Made by a program: the position numbers and the translations under genes. Below are positions 10,993 to 22,900 of a stretch of 64,000 nt of DNA, in pieces; within the stretch, counting starts at the first letter, position 1; each line of letters starts with the position of its first letter. The notes under the pieces are model-generated. The model ran no database searches and was not told the origin of the DNA. It worked only from the letters and a program-made list of their open reading frames with translations. Where the stretch lies: NCBI GenBank assembly GCA_039105265.1, contig JAPFFF010000067.1:62001-126000 (forward strand), in the 5' to 3' direction. This stretch comes from Tritrichomonas musculus (taxonomy: Eukaryota > Parabasalia > Tritrichomonadida > Tritrichomonadidae).

Positions 10993-12086
10993 TAGAGTAC
11001 GCCGAAATAGTGAATTGTTATTTGAAAAAAGTATCAATAATGAAAAAGCATAAGTTATTCCAAAGAAAATAAGTTTTTTATATTCAAACTTGTTAAATAA
11101 AGAAAAATAAAACTGTATGAAATAACTCTTCCTTTTTGTTCAACGTGAGTTTTTCTAAATAATCAAAAAATTCGATAGGTAATTGTTTTTATTCAAAAAA
11201 ATTTTTTTTTCAGAAAAGTTTGTTTTTCAAAAAAAACTATTTTTTTCAATAAATGTTTGTGATTTAGAAAAAAATGTTTTTCCAAGTTTTTTATATGAAA
11301 TTCGATTTTATTTATTTAATTAGTATTGAATGAAAAGTCAAATAATTTCAGCTCATAATGATCTTATTCTTATTCTTATTTACTTAAAATACCAAAGAAT
11401 GTAATTTACAATAAATATTGTGTTTATTTTGAATATATTTATGATTGGTCATTAGTTTTTTAAACATATCATTTTAATTTCGGAATGATCAATATTCTGC
11501 TTTAACAATATGATTTTTAAAAATATATATCAAATAAATTATAAACTTTATATAATTGAATTCATTGCATTATTCAAGAACGGGAAATCTATTTTCTTTT
11601 TTTCCCCAATTTTTTTATCATATGCCACCTCAACTAACTAATATAACTTCCAACCTGTAATTTTTTGGCCTATTGTTCATAAAAATCATTAATCTGTATT
11701 GGTTTGATTAATAGGAAAATTTATTTTTCTAAAGAAACAAAAATCGTTTGCCCAATTGGATTATAAATTTGTTAGTAATATTTTTTTTAGAAAAATATTA
11801 CTAACAAAATAAACTCAAATACTAAAAAAAGAAGAAACTTGATTTTTTAAAAAATATTTTTTATCGAAAATATCATGTTTTTTGTAATTCTCCACTTTTT
11901 CTGAAAAAAAGTTAGTTATTGTAAAATATATGATAATATTCAAAAAACACCAATTTTTCAACAAAAACAAAGTTTTTATTTGGAAATGTTATTAAAAATA
12001 CAAAAAGAATAGTATACCGAAAATATGGCGCTTTTTTGACTTTGTTAATTTTTTCAAAAAAGAAAACGCTATTTCGGCGTACTCTA
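10993..12086. mobile_element. TIR element (inner), ~1.1 kb, nested in the 1.9-kb element
   Basis: TAGAGTACGCCGAAATAG at 10993-11010 is mirrored at the right end (CTATTTCGGCGTACTCTA, 12069-12086). It lies wholly inside the 10306-12170 element, so it inserted later. The interior is AT-rich without a transposase. It contains a perfect palindrome at 11769-11807. Confidence 0.65.
11769..11807. other. Perfect 17-bp-arm palindrome
   Basis: TTGTTAGTAATATTTTT (11769-11785) and its exact inverse complement (11791-11807) are separated by five bases. It may be a small fold-back insertion within the inner TIR element. From 12171 to 13278 nothing else is recognisable. Confidence 0.6.
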
Positions 12087-13278
12087 ATGAAAGATTAAAA
12101 ATTGAATACTTTTTTTTAATTGAATGACCTTCCACTTTCTTCTATCGTCGTCCACTTTTTAACGATACTATATTGAAAATTTATAAATTGAAGGAAATTA
12201 AAACTCAGACCATATTTTGAATGCAAATGCGATGTAACGATCAAAAATTATTTTTTCTAATAGTTTTTCTCAATTTAGGCTTTCACTTCATTCATTTATA
12301 CTCAGAAAAATTGTGAGAATAAATGAATATTAAAAATTTTTTTCTATTTATTTATTGAATGAAATAAAAACGATAATGAAATATTTCATTCTATTGAATT
12401 TCTTCAAAGAAATCTTTATCAAATAAAATAAATAATTTATCAAAAAGATGGTATTAAACGAAAGTATATCTCAGTTTTCACAATAACAATTCTTATTAAA
12501 TTTATATTTTAGATATAATATATATATAATGTAAACTGTTTAATGATTTATATACAATTACTATCACGCGTTATAAAAGTTTAAAACCGTTTTTTATAAA
12601 TATAATTATCTTTGTATTTTAATAAAAAATATAAATTATTAAATCATATATAATAATAACAATCATTATAAAATATATGTAATATGTATAAATGTTAAAA
12701 ATAATTCCATATCATGAGATATATTATTATAATATTTTTTGGGAAAAAGTTAGATGTTGTATCTATTTATATATTCATTTTTTTTCAGAGCCTTATCAAA
12801 TTTGATAATAATAATTCAATTTATTTACAAAATAATATTTTTTAATTTTCTCAATTTAATGTAAATTAACTATTAACTATAATTATTTTTCTAAACATTT
12901 CTACAAACCTGCCATTTATTTCACATTCAAATCAATTTTTATATTATATTAATGATGATTATCAACTTACAAATATGTTACAAATATTAAATTCGACAAC
13001 AATTATAGTAATATCAATTTTACATAAAGAAAAACCTATTATTTTTCGTTAACAATTAGATATTTTCATAAGTCACGTAAGTTTTTCTTTAATTATTTGA
13101 TTTAAAAAATTATTATGTTTATGTATTCACCTATTTTATTTTTAATATACAAAAATTGCATAAAAATACAAAATATACAATTTTTTAAAATATTTATCAA
13201 GATATTGAAAAAATAAAATCTCAAGCTCATCGACCAATTTTATTATCAAAAAATTAACGTACGTTTTATGCACAATTT

Positions 13279-16200
13279 ATGAATTATGAATATTTAACAT
13301 TAAAAGAAGAAAAATTAAAATTAGAAGTCGATAACCTAAAATTAAAAAAAGAAAATTTAAAACTCAGGCAGATAAATGATCAATTACTCCCAACAAATAA
13401 TATTAAAATTAGGGAGGAAAATAAAGAACAAGAACCAAAAATAATAAATCCAGATTTTGATATTTACCATAATCAACTAACAATGAACGATTCCCTTGAA
13501 AACGAACTAAAAGAAAAAAAACAACATATTCTCAAGTTAAAAAATAAAATTGTAAGATTGAAGGCCCAATACAATCAGAAAATAGATGAATTCGTATTAA
13601 AAAACAAAGAAAATGAGGCAACAATAGAAAGGCTTCAATCTGATATTCCACAAATAATAAAACAAATTTCAGAATCACAAAATAACGAGAGTAAAATTAC
13701 CAGAGAGAACGACCAATTAAAAGAAAAAATCAAAACACAAAAAATTCTTTACAAAAAGAAAATCATTGAATTAACCCAACTAAACGAACAAAACGAATCG
13801 ATAATAAAATCGTTAAACGAACAAATTGATCATATAAAAAGCCAAACCGACTTAATTGAGCAACAAAAAGAAGAGGAAATGAAAATAGATAATTTATTGT
13901 TATACAATCAAACAAAAAATTTTTCACTTCAAAGCCAACTTTTGATTGAAAAGAAAGAAGAAAGAATTCAAATATTAGAAGAAGAAATTTCTAATTTAAA
14001 AAAGCAACAATCATCATCTTTACATGAGAAGGACCAAATGTATCAACAAATGGATGAATTGAATAATAAAAATCAAGCTTTAATCAGTCAATATGAAGGA
14101 CAAATCAAAGATTTAATCCAGCAAAACGACGAACTAAAAATGAAAATTTTACAACAGCAAACAAAAAACGATCAAATTGACCAATTAACTCAAAAAGTCC
14201 AAGAATTGAATGATAAAAATAAAGCTTTGAAAATTCAATTCAAAGAAAAATTGAAAGAAAAAGAATTGAAAATTCAATCCTTTGAAAATTCACATCAACA
14301 AAGTAATGAACAAATCGATCAAATTAATCAACAAATTAGAGAATTAAATATTAAAAATGAATCTTTAATAAATCAATATGAGGATCAATTAAAAGAATTG
14401 ATGAACAAAAACAATGAAAAAGATTATAAAATAAAAGCTTTTGAAATTACTCAACAACAAAGTATTGAACAAATTAATCAACTAAATCAAAGAATAATAA
14501 AACAACACAACAAAATTCAATCACTAAAAAGTCGATGCATTGAAAAAGTGAATGAAATAACGAGGCAGACTTCTGAAAAAGTGACAAAAATAAAAACAAC
14601 TGATTCACAAAATAATCAACAATCTAGAGATGAAATTAATATTTACAAGCACAGAATTAAAGAACTAATGGACAAAAATGAAGATTTGAAGCAAAAATTC
14701 AAATTATTACAAAATCAATTCAATATTCAAAACAATCAATTTCATCAAGTAATCGTTGATCACAAAACAAAGAAAGGCGTCATTGATGAAAAAGAGAGAC
14801 TAATCAATGACCTTAAAATTATTATTAATCGAAATCAAGATGAAATAAATCGGATGAAAAGCGAACTTGCAAATTTGAATAAACAAAAGAAACTTTTTGA
14901 AAGAAATAATAAAAAAATCTTTGATTTGATTTATTCTTATAAACAACAAAATTTCGAAATGGATGATTTAATAAAAATTATTGAGAAAAGTGAAAATGGA
15001 ATCATTCTTTCCGATTCTGATGAGAAATTAAGTGATTCTGATGAAAACAAGAGCAATGAAAAAAATGATGAAAAAATGATTGAAAATCTGAATGAAAAAG
15101 TGGAAAAATTGAAAGCAAAATTGACAAGAAGTATAGAAAATGTTCAAAATGAAAAAAATAAGAATTTGGAATTAAATGAAAAAATAAAGAAATTGGAAAA
15201 AAATAATAAAGAAATCAATGATCAAGATCAAAATATCATTTACCAATTGAAGAATGAAATAAAAGAGAAAGAGTTGAAGATAGAAGAGTTAAATAAATCA
15301 ATTTTAATAATACAAAATGAAAATAATCAAAATCAAAACGAAGAAAGCTCTCTTCTATTAAAATTACCAAAAGAGATAGAAAACAATAATGAACAAAGAA
15401 ACGAAATTGAAGATTTAAAAAATCAAATTTTAATAATGCAAAACAAGCACAAAGAAATTCTTGAAAAAATAAATGAAGAACAAAACAACCAAAACGAAGA
15501 TATGTTTGAACCAACTTCATTAGCATCAAATGTAAACATTGAAAACAATGAAAAAATGACAAAAGAAATATATGATGAACAAAACAAGAGAAATGAGAAT
15601 TTGAATAAACAAACTTCAACAATTGAAAATGTGAATATTGAGAGTCAAAATGAAAACATTGAAAACATTGAGCAATTGACAAAAGATATTTATAAAGAAC
15701 AAAACAAGAAAAATGAAGGTTTTATTAAAAAAGCTTCAACAATAGAAAACGTGAATATCGAAAGTCAAAATGAATTCAATGAAAACATTGAGAAACTAGA
15801 GATCGATAAACAAACTTCATTAACACAAAAAGCAAACTTTGAAAGTCAAATTGAGCGCAACGAAATCCTTGCACAATTGGCCAAAGAAAAAGCAATTTAT
15901 GAAGAACAAAAGAAAATAATTGAAGAATTGAAGCAAGTGATAGTTAAACTTAAGTCTGAATTACAAAATTATGAAGAATTGAACAACCAAAAAGATGAGC
16001 AAATAGAGCAATTGAACAATGAATTACATTACAAACAAACGGTTGAAAAAGATGTCAACATAACGTTAGAAATAACCGATGAAACCAAACAAAAAATTGA
16101 CCAAATCAACTCACTTAATTTGAATGATAACGATAAGAAATACGAAAGTGACATTCACACATTTCGAATGTGCATTGATAACAGGCCAATTTGCATTGCA

Positions 16201-17055
16201 ATTGGCGACATTGAAGGTGACATTGAAAAACTTCGACCAATTTACAATCTCATCAAGTCCAATCCAACGCTAAACTTCATTTTCATTGGAGATCTTTTTG
16301 ATGACATTTCAGATAGTTATGAACATTCCAATGAAAACTTTGAATGTCTTTCACTTCTTTCGGAATTCTTTTTTCCGGAAGATCGAATTTCATTCAAATT
16401 AGATCATGCCGTTGATTCTGAAGAAGCAAACAAAGTAAGTCTTCCTTCTAGTTTTAAAAACATTGTTTTTAAAGAAGAAGATTTCGATAATATTGAAAGT
16501 CGTGTTAAATTCATTGCTGGCAATTCAGAATGCGATACTTTGATGGATCTTAAAAGCAATAGCAAGAATGACAAATCAAATCCTGACAGCTATTGTTTTG
16601 GCAAAAAACAATGGAAGAAAAGAATATCTTTCAAAAATATGTGCCTTTTATATAGATACTTCAAAAGCTGCTTTGGAATTATTACAATGAAAAATAAAGA
16701 AGTGAATAAAACTGATATGATTGATACAATCATTTTTCGACATTCTCCTGATTTAATGAAGAAATATAAGAATGATATTATCATTCAAAATCCTTCTCAA
16801 AAAATCATCGATTCTTCCAATAAATTCATTCTTGTAACTGGCCATTCAAGAAAGTTCGGATTATCTAATTCGTCTAATCCAAAGGCACCTACTTACATAG
16901 TTGACACCTCAACGAATGACTATAAAAGAAAGAAAGATAAAAAAGAACAAATTAGAGCGAGAAACGATAAAAGATTAGCTGTTATTTCAAAAAATGAAGA
17001 AAAAGGATTTGAAATCAAAGCTTTCTCTCTTCCATATGATTTTAACAAAGTTTAG
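13279..17055 (+). CDS. Long coiled-coil protein with C-terminal calcineurin-like metallophosphatase domain
   Basis: A 1258-aa protein. About residues 1-950 are nearly pure coiled coil (E/K/Q/N-rich heptads). Within them is a near-repeat of ~40 residues around NEN-(x)n-LTKxIYxEQNKxNE (about residues 750-840). The C-terminal ~290 residues form a metallophosphatase-like domain: IGDIEGD (975-981, motif I), IGDLFDD (1003-1009, motif II), GNSECD (1081-1086, equivalent of GNHE), FRHSP (~1151) and TGHS (~1187-1190). Two expected metal-site His are changed (GDxH to GDIE, GNHE to GNSE), so catalysis is doubtful or uses a different metal ligand set. A scaffold or filament protein with a phosphatase-like head is an inference. 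The start at 13279 follows an out-of-frame four-codon uORF at 13268. Confidence 0.8.
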   Translation: MNYEYLTLKEEKLKLEVDNLKLKKENLKLRQINDQLLPTNNIKIREENKEQEPKIINPDFDIYHNQLTMNDSLENELKEKKQHILKLKNKIVRLKAQYNQKIDEFVLKNKENEATIERLQSDIPQIIKQISESQNNESKITRENDQLKEKIKTQKILYKKKIIELTQLNEQNESIIKSLNEQIDHIKSQTDLIEQQKEEEMKIDNLLLYNQTKNFSLQSQLLIEKKEERIQILEEEISNLKKQQSSSLHEKDQMYQQMDELNNKNQALISQYEGQIKDLIQQNDELKMKILQQQTKNDQIDQLTQKVQELNDKNKALKIQFKEKLKEKELKIQSFENSHQQSNEQIDQINQQIRELNIKNESLINQYEDQLKELMNKNNEKDYKIKAFEITQQQSIEQINQLNQRIIKQHNKIQSLKSRCIEKVNEITRQTSEKVTKIKTTDSQNNQQSRDEINIYKHRIKELMDKNEDLKQKFKLLQNQFNIQNNQFHQVIVDHKTKKGVIDEKERLINDLKIIINRNQDEINRMKSELANLNKQKKLFERNNKKIFDLIYSYKQQNFEMDDLIKIIEKSENGIILSDSDEKLSDSDENKSNEKNDEKMIENLNEKVEKLKAKLTRSIENVQNEKNKNLELNEKIKKLEKNNKEINDQDQNIIYQLKNEIKEKELKIEELNKSILIIQNENNQNQNEESSLLLKLPKEIENNNEQRNEIEDLKNQILIMQNKHKEILEKINEEQNNQNEDMFEPTSLASNVNIENNEKMTKEIYDEQNKRNENLNKQTSTIENVNIESQNENIENIEQLTKDIYKEQNKKNEGFIKKASTIENVNIESQNEFNENIEKLEIDKQTSLTQKANFESQIERNEILAQLAKEKAIYEEQKKIIEELKQVIVKLKSELQNYEELNNQKDEQIEQLNNELHYKQTVEKDVNITLEITDETKQKIDQINSLNLNDNDKKYESDIHTFRMCIDNRPICIAIGDIEGDIEKLRPIYNLIKSNPTLNFIFIGDLFDDISDSYEHSNENFECLSLLSEFFFPEDRISFKLDHAVDSEEANKVSLPSSFKNIVFKEEDFDNIESRVKFIAGNSECDTLMDLKSNSKNDKSNPDSYCFGKKQWKKRISFKNMCLLYRYFKSCFGIITMKNKEVNKTDMIDTIIFRHSPDLMKKYKNDIIIQNPSQKIIDSSNKFILVTGHSRKFGLSNSSNPKAPTYIVDTSTNDYKRKKDKKEQIRARNDKRLAVISKNEEKGFEIKAFSLPYDFNKV

Positions 17056-17137
17056 TTGTAATAAAAATTATGGATTTACATTTTTTATTTTCATTATTTA
17101 ACAAAAAGGTTTGATGGACCAAAAAAAAAAAAATATG

Positions 17138-17143
17138 AAAAAA
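17138..17143 (-). terminator. Pol III terminator of tRNA-Lys
   Basis: A T6 run on the minus strand immediately follows the tRNA 3' end, with a second T13 run just beyond (17121-17133). This is the usual RNA polymerase III stop. Confidence 0.8.
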
Positions 17144-17217
17144 TGCCTCCGACGGGACTCGAACCCGCGACACTCGGATTAAAAGTCCGATGCTCTAGCC
17201 GACTGAGCTACGAAGGC
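17144..17217 (-). tRNA. tRNA-Lys (anticodon TTT)
   Basis: On the minus strand the 7-bp acceptor stem GCCTTCG/CGGAGGC closes with one T-G pair and the discriminator base is A. The D arm carries the A box TAGCTCAGTCGG. The anticodon arm is ATCGGA-CTTTTAA-TCCGAG, giving anticodon TTT. The T arm is GCGGGTTCGAGTCCCGT. No CCA is encoded and there is no intron. From 17218 to 17990 nothing else is recognisable. Confidence 0.97.
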
Positions 17218-17991
17218 TATTCATACATTTAAAATAATATATAAATTTGATATAGTTTTTTTTGAATTATATAAACAAAGAAAAGGCTCATATCTTTGAA
17301 AATCAACAAATATAATACAGAATATTGCTGCTTTATAACAGCATTTTGGTCCAATTGCGTTTAAAAGTTATATTAAAATTTTACCATTTTTGGAAATTTC
17401 AAAAAAATTGAGATTTTCATTACATTTCATAGTAATTTCAAACTAATTTAATGAGACAATTATATCAAGGCAGTAGTTATATTAATTGTTTTAGAAATAC
17501 AAATTATTCATATATTAAAAAAATATCTATGAAATTTATTACATATTTTTTTATATATGATACTATTTATATGACTATTATTAATTTTAACATATTAAAT
17601 CTAGAAAATTCAATTTAATATGCAGTTGATCGATCAAAAAGATATATGAATATGAGATATCAATGAATTAATCAAATGATAATATTGTATATGTATCAAT
17701 AGGATGATTTGTTCAGAAAGTAAATAAAAAACATATTTTTAATAATAAAATAATTTTGGACAAAAATGGATATTTTTTTAAAACAATCCATTTTTGGAAA
17801 ACATTTAATTCAACATAGAATAATCTTTATATTTCAATATTAATACTAATCAGTCAATTAAATATAAGTTCTATTTTAATTTTTTGATAAAACATATCAA
17901 AGAAAATGAGATCAATTGATGCATTTCATAAAAATTTACTAAAGGAAATTGATACAAAATTCCAATATATATATTTAAATCCAACAAAAAT

Positions 17992-18672
17992 TTAATATAT
18001 ATTGAAATCTTGATAAAGATCATCTTCAAAATCTTGTGAGTTGAAATGAAAGAAAAGCATATTTTGGTCATCAAAACTTCCATCAATTATTTTATTTTCT
18101 TTTGCATGGCCTTTGTCAATCGTTTCAAAATCAACCTTTATTGAATTGGTTGAAATCAGAGGGAATATAACATTCCAATTGAGCCAAAACCAAGCGAGAT
18201 TTAAAATTTTATCTCTTTTTTCATTTCTTTTTAATTTTAGTTTGGTTTGCTTACAAATTTCATATGATATCAAAAGCAAATCACTCATTTTGATTCTGGG
18301 ACGATTAAAAATAATTTTCAAATAATTTTCAACCTCGACTAATTTGTCTTGCAACATATATTGTGTTGTTAATTTTTGCTTCTTTTCTAAACTGAAGTTT
18401 GTCTTTTGTATAACTTCATATGGATTAAAATTATTGTTATTTGAAATACTTGGAAAATGATTCTGAATGATATTCCAATGGTCACACATCCAACTAATAA
18501 TCGAGTCTTTATTCCTTTTGACATCTCTTTTTAAAGGTATTTGGTATATAATTTGGATATTTTCTGCTAATCGTTTCAGTTCAAAAATGTTGGGCTCTTT
18601 TCCATAAATTCTAATAAGCTTTGTTTTAATCATCCAAAACAAAGCGTGCTTTCCGGAACTTACTTGATTCAT
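17992..18672 (-). CDS. Unrecognised 226-aa protein with two related W-rich motifs
   Basis: I do not recognise this family with certainty. The protein contains two related segments: LKRDVKRNKDSIISWMCDHW-NIIQNHFPSIS (about residues 48-78) and LKRNEKRDKILNLAWFWLNW-NVIFPLIS (about 147-174). Each has K-R-x2-K-R-x-K, a hydrophobic run, W-x4-W-N-[IV]-I and F-P-x-I-S. This points to an internal duplication of a small basic helical domain, which could bind nucleic acid. The N-terminus (MNQVSSGKHALFWMIKTKLI) is also basic and helical. The ATG at 18672 is the first in frame. From 18673 to 19992 I see no gene. Confidence 0.7.
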   Translation of the reverse strand: MNQVSSGKHALFWMIKTKLIRIYGKEPNIFELKRLAENIQIIYQIPLKRDVKRNKDSIISWMCDHWNIIQNHFPSISNNNNFNPYEVIQKTNFSLEKKQKLTTQYMLQDKLVEVENYLKIIFNRPRIKMSDLLLISYEICKQTKLKLKRNEKRDKILNLAWFWLNWNVIFPLISTNSIKVDFETIDKGHAKENKIIDGSFDDQNMLFFHFNSQDFEDDLYQDFNIY

Positions 18673-19992
18673 TTCAAAGATAAAAATATTTTTAAGAAAC
18701 AGTTAAATTTAAGAAACTAATTTAATTAAAACTTCAACTGCACTATTTAATAATATTTGACCATAATTGACCTTTTTTATCACAAAAAAATAAAATGAGA
18801 TCTTACGTGAAATCAAAATATTTTAGTTAAAAAAGTTGAGAAAGTTTCAATTTTTTTTTATCAAATATTTTAACACGAGTTACATATACATTTATATATG
18901 AATTTTATTAAATAAAAGTAAAAATAATTTAAGAAAAAAAAATAATATATTATTATTTCTATAATAATAAATATCATTTATATTTGATCTCAAATTTCTA
19001 CCAATAAACTTCAGGCTTCATGATGAATACTTCTTATTCATTCATTTCTAAAGATTTTTTTAAAACATTTCAAGATTTTAATAATTTTATGCCTAAATAT
19101 GCAATGTTTCTTTGAATATCTTTGTAACATATTAATAAATGAAAATAGATTTTAAATTGTAGCTTAATATAAGTTTTTATAAATTTAATTTCATATTAAA
19201 ATATGATTTAAATTCGTTATTTCGATTGTTTAATCCAAATTAAATAACCTTTAAACATCCTTGACACTAAAAAACGTTTTTAAATTGAATAATGAAAATA
19301 TATTATAACAATTGTCAATATCAAAAATTTATTTAAATTAATTAAATATAAAAAGATGGTGAAGGTCGTAATCATGGCATCAATTAAATGATAAATCAAA
19401 ACAATTCATATGAAATTAAAAGTGCATTTTTTTATTTGATATCTTATATTTTGCATCAAACAAATGTTTATTGATATATATAAGAAACATGGACTATATG
19501 TTTATAAAAAACCTCTTTTACACAAATTTTAATGAAATATTAAGTATTAAATAAAATTATAAACTTTTAACAAAAATATGGTTATATTTTTTCAACAAAA
19601 AATCATGAAATTTCAAATTTCCAAATCGATAAACACTGTGGTGAAGATAATCAAAGTTTATTCAAAATATCATTGAACAATTAATTGGTAGAAAATCTTT
19701 AAAGATACCAAGAAAAATTAGAATTCTTAAAAGAAAATCTCTAAGAAATTATTGAATTTTTCAGATTCATTAGAGAATCTTTCAATGAAAATTTGAAAAG
19801 AATTTCTATAAAATATAATTTGCAATATCATTCATGCTGTTTAAGTAGATGGTAAACAAAATTTATGATAATTTCAATAGGTTTGATCCCCTTTTTATAT
19901 TAAATAAAAAGGATTTCAATTAGTTCTGATTTAAAATCCTTTATCTCCATTGACAATAAATGAAATAACAAATTTCCTCAATTCATTCAATT

Positions 19993-22900
19993 TTAAATCA
20001 ACGATAGTTTTGAAGATTCAATCCCTAAATGCACTCCCGAACCAAAAAATCTGGAAGGAATATAAACAGTCTTCAATTTATGGCAACAATAAAATATGTT
20101 GTACCCAATGCTAATTACTGAACTGGGAATTGTTATTGTTTCAATATCAGTTAAAAAGAAAGCCATCTTACCAATTGAAGTAACTGAGGAAGGAATTGTT
20201 ACTTGGGTTAAATACCAACAACTATAAAAAGCATAATCTCCGATTGATTTTACAGTTGAAGGAATGATAATTTGTTTCAAATGTTGGCAATTATAAAATA
20301 CATTGCTATTAATCGAAGTTAATGAATAATTGTTAATAAATTTTACTTCTTTCATGGTTTCACAATCTTGGAAAGCCCCAGAACCAATCTCTTTAACATT
20401 AGAAGGAATGTCTATTTTAGTCAAAGCAGTACAATTCATGAAAGCACATATACCGATTTGCCTCAAAGAAGAATTATGACTGATTTCAACTTTAGAAAGC
20501 AAATTACAATTTGCAAATGTTTGGCTGCCAATTGATGTTACAGTAGAAGGAATTGTTATTTGTTTCAATGATGAGCAATTAATGAAAGATTCAGAACCTA
20601 TTGCATTCAATTTTGAATTATTATAAATATTAACTGTTTCAAGGCATTTGCATTCTGCGAAAGCTTGTTCCTCAATTGAAATCATACCATACGGAATATT
20701 TATTTGTTTCAATGATGAGCAATTAGCAAAAGCACTTGAATTAATCACAGCTAATGATGAATTACTCTCAATATGAACTGCGGCAAGTGAAGTACAGCCT
20801 TTAAAAGCACATTTACCTATTGAGGTCACAGTAGAAGGAATTGTTATTTGTTTCAATGATGAGCAAGAGCTGAAAGATTGATTATCTATCACTTTTAGTT
20901 TTGAATTTTCACTAAAATTAACTGTGGCAAGAGAAGTGCAAAAGTCAAAAGCACATTTACCTATTGAGGTTACAGTAGATGGAATTATGATTTCTTTAAA
21001 TCGACAACCACCAAATGCATTCTCTTCAATTTTTGTTAAAGATGAAGGCAGGAGTATTTTTGTCAGTGATGAGCATGAAAAAAAAGTAAAACTTTCAATT
21101 GATGTTAGAGAGCATCGGGACAAATCATATGAATCACATAGACAGTAACCAAAAGCATGGTCACCAATAAAAGTAAGAGTATTAGAGGTAGATATTGATG
21201 CAAGCTTTTTACAGTTATAGAATGTGTATGGCTCGATTCTTTTTACTGTATCTGGTATTTTTATCAGGCTTAGTGATTCACAGTTTTCAAAGGCACCTTT
21301 TCCAATGTATGACATTTTTCTGTTGTTTTTTATGTTTATTACAGCCAACTTTTTACAGTCGTAAAAAGCATATTCATGGATTGATTCCACATTTTGGTCA
21401 ATTGTTATTTCTAAAAGCGATTTGCAAGAGTGAAAAGCACCACCACCGATTGATGTTACTGAAACAGGAATAGGTATTTTGTTAAGTTCGGTGCAGCCAC
21501 AAAAAACACCACCACCAATATATTGGATATTTGACCTATCTCTATCAACATAGACTTCTTTGAGTGAGGAACATGACTTGAAAGTATCATTTTCAATTGA
21601 TTTCAAGCTATCAGGAAGGTTAATTGTTTCCATTGAACGGCATTCTTTAAAAGAACTTTCACCAATGAATTTGATGCCATTTGGAAGTATTATTCTTACA
21701 AGTTTACAGCACCTATAAAATGCTTCTTTTCCAATGCTATCAACATAACCCATAAACTTGACTTCTTTCAATTCTAAACAGCCACAAAAAGCTTGATCAC
21801 CAATTAATTTGACGCTCTCTGGAATGACAAATGTAGTGATTTTCATTCCAACAAATGCTCTGGATCCAATTGCTGGCAATGACTCTGGAATTTCCATTTT
21901 TAAAAGTTTGAAGCAACAATCAAATGCATTTTTCCCAATTGACTTTACTGAACCTGGAATTGCTAATTGTTTCAGCGATGAGCATCTATTGAAAAGATCA
22001 TTCTCAATAGAAGTTAAAGAGTTAGAAAGATTGACTTTTTCCAATGATTGACAGTAACTAAAGGCACCTCCTCCAATAAATGTGACTGAGTCAGGAATAT
22101 TAATTTCTTTGAGTGATCGACACTCACAAAAAACGCCTCCATGAATCGTTTTAAGTGAGGCAGAAAGAATGACCTTTTTAAGTTTTCCACATTTTTTGAA
22201 TGCGTCGTTTTCAATTGTCACAACAGAATTTGGAACAAATATTTCATCAAGATTAGAGAAGTTATAAAACGAACCAGCTGAAATTGATTTAACACAATCA
22301 TGAATGATCACTTTTTTGACTTTTTTAAGTGAATTGTCATTAATTGGCTTGATCGAATCAACTGAAGAATAAAACGTCAAGCTTTCTAAAGGACAATTTC
22401 CAAATGTATCAAACAATTCTGTTTGTGTTTGATAAGGATCAATTGTAAGATGGCGCAAATTTTTACCTTTTTGGTTAAAAATGTCTCCAAGTGATTTTAT
22501 TGAAGAAGGAATTGTGAGCTTTTCAAGTGAAGTGCACATAGAAAATGATCCCTTTTCAATTGATTTAACTGTTTCTGGTACCGTAATTTCTTTGATTTTC
22601 CAGAATTGGTCGAAGTTAAATATGGTGATTGCTTCAACTGATGATGAAAACACGAAATGTGTTAGTGGACAATTAAGAAATGCGTTTTGTGCGATACTCT
22701 TTGTTTTATAAGGATCCATTGTGATCTTATTCAAGCTAATGCATTTCTCAAAAGTATTGTTTTCAATTGTTTCAACACTATGTGGAATTGCTATCTCAGG
22801 CAATAAATGGCATCCAGCAAAGGATCCTCCTTCAATTCTTGTTACTGAGTTTGGAATAATTATATTCCTTAAGCTATAGCATTCGTTGAATGTGCCTCCT

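Larger units (their letters stand above)
10306..12170. mobile_element. TIR element (outer), ~1.9 kb, TA target site
   Basis: TAGTATCGTTAAAAAGTGG at 10306 is mirrored at 12152-12170. The arms continue to about 25 bp as GGGCGACG on the left against CGTCGTCC on the right, with one mismatch. TA dinucleotides flank both ends (10304-10305 and 12171-12172), consistent with a Tc1/mariner-like or MITE insertion. No intact transposase is visible inside; a 60-codon ORF at 10437 is too weak to call. A second TIR element is nested in the right half. Confidence 0.65.

Noticed and set aside
15236-15682. A 148-aa minus-strand ORF
   Set aside because: It is the mirror of the coiled-coil coding sequence (F/L/C-rich complement of E/K/Q codons).
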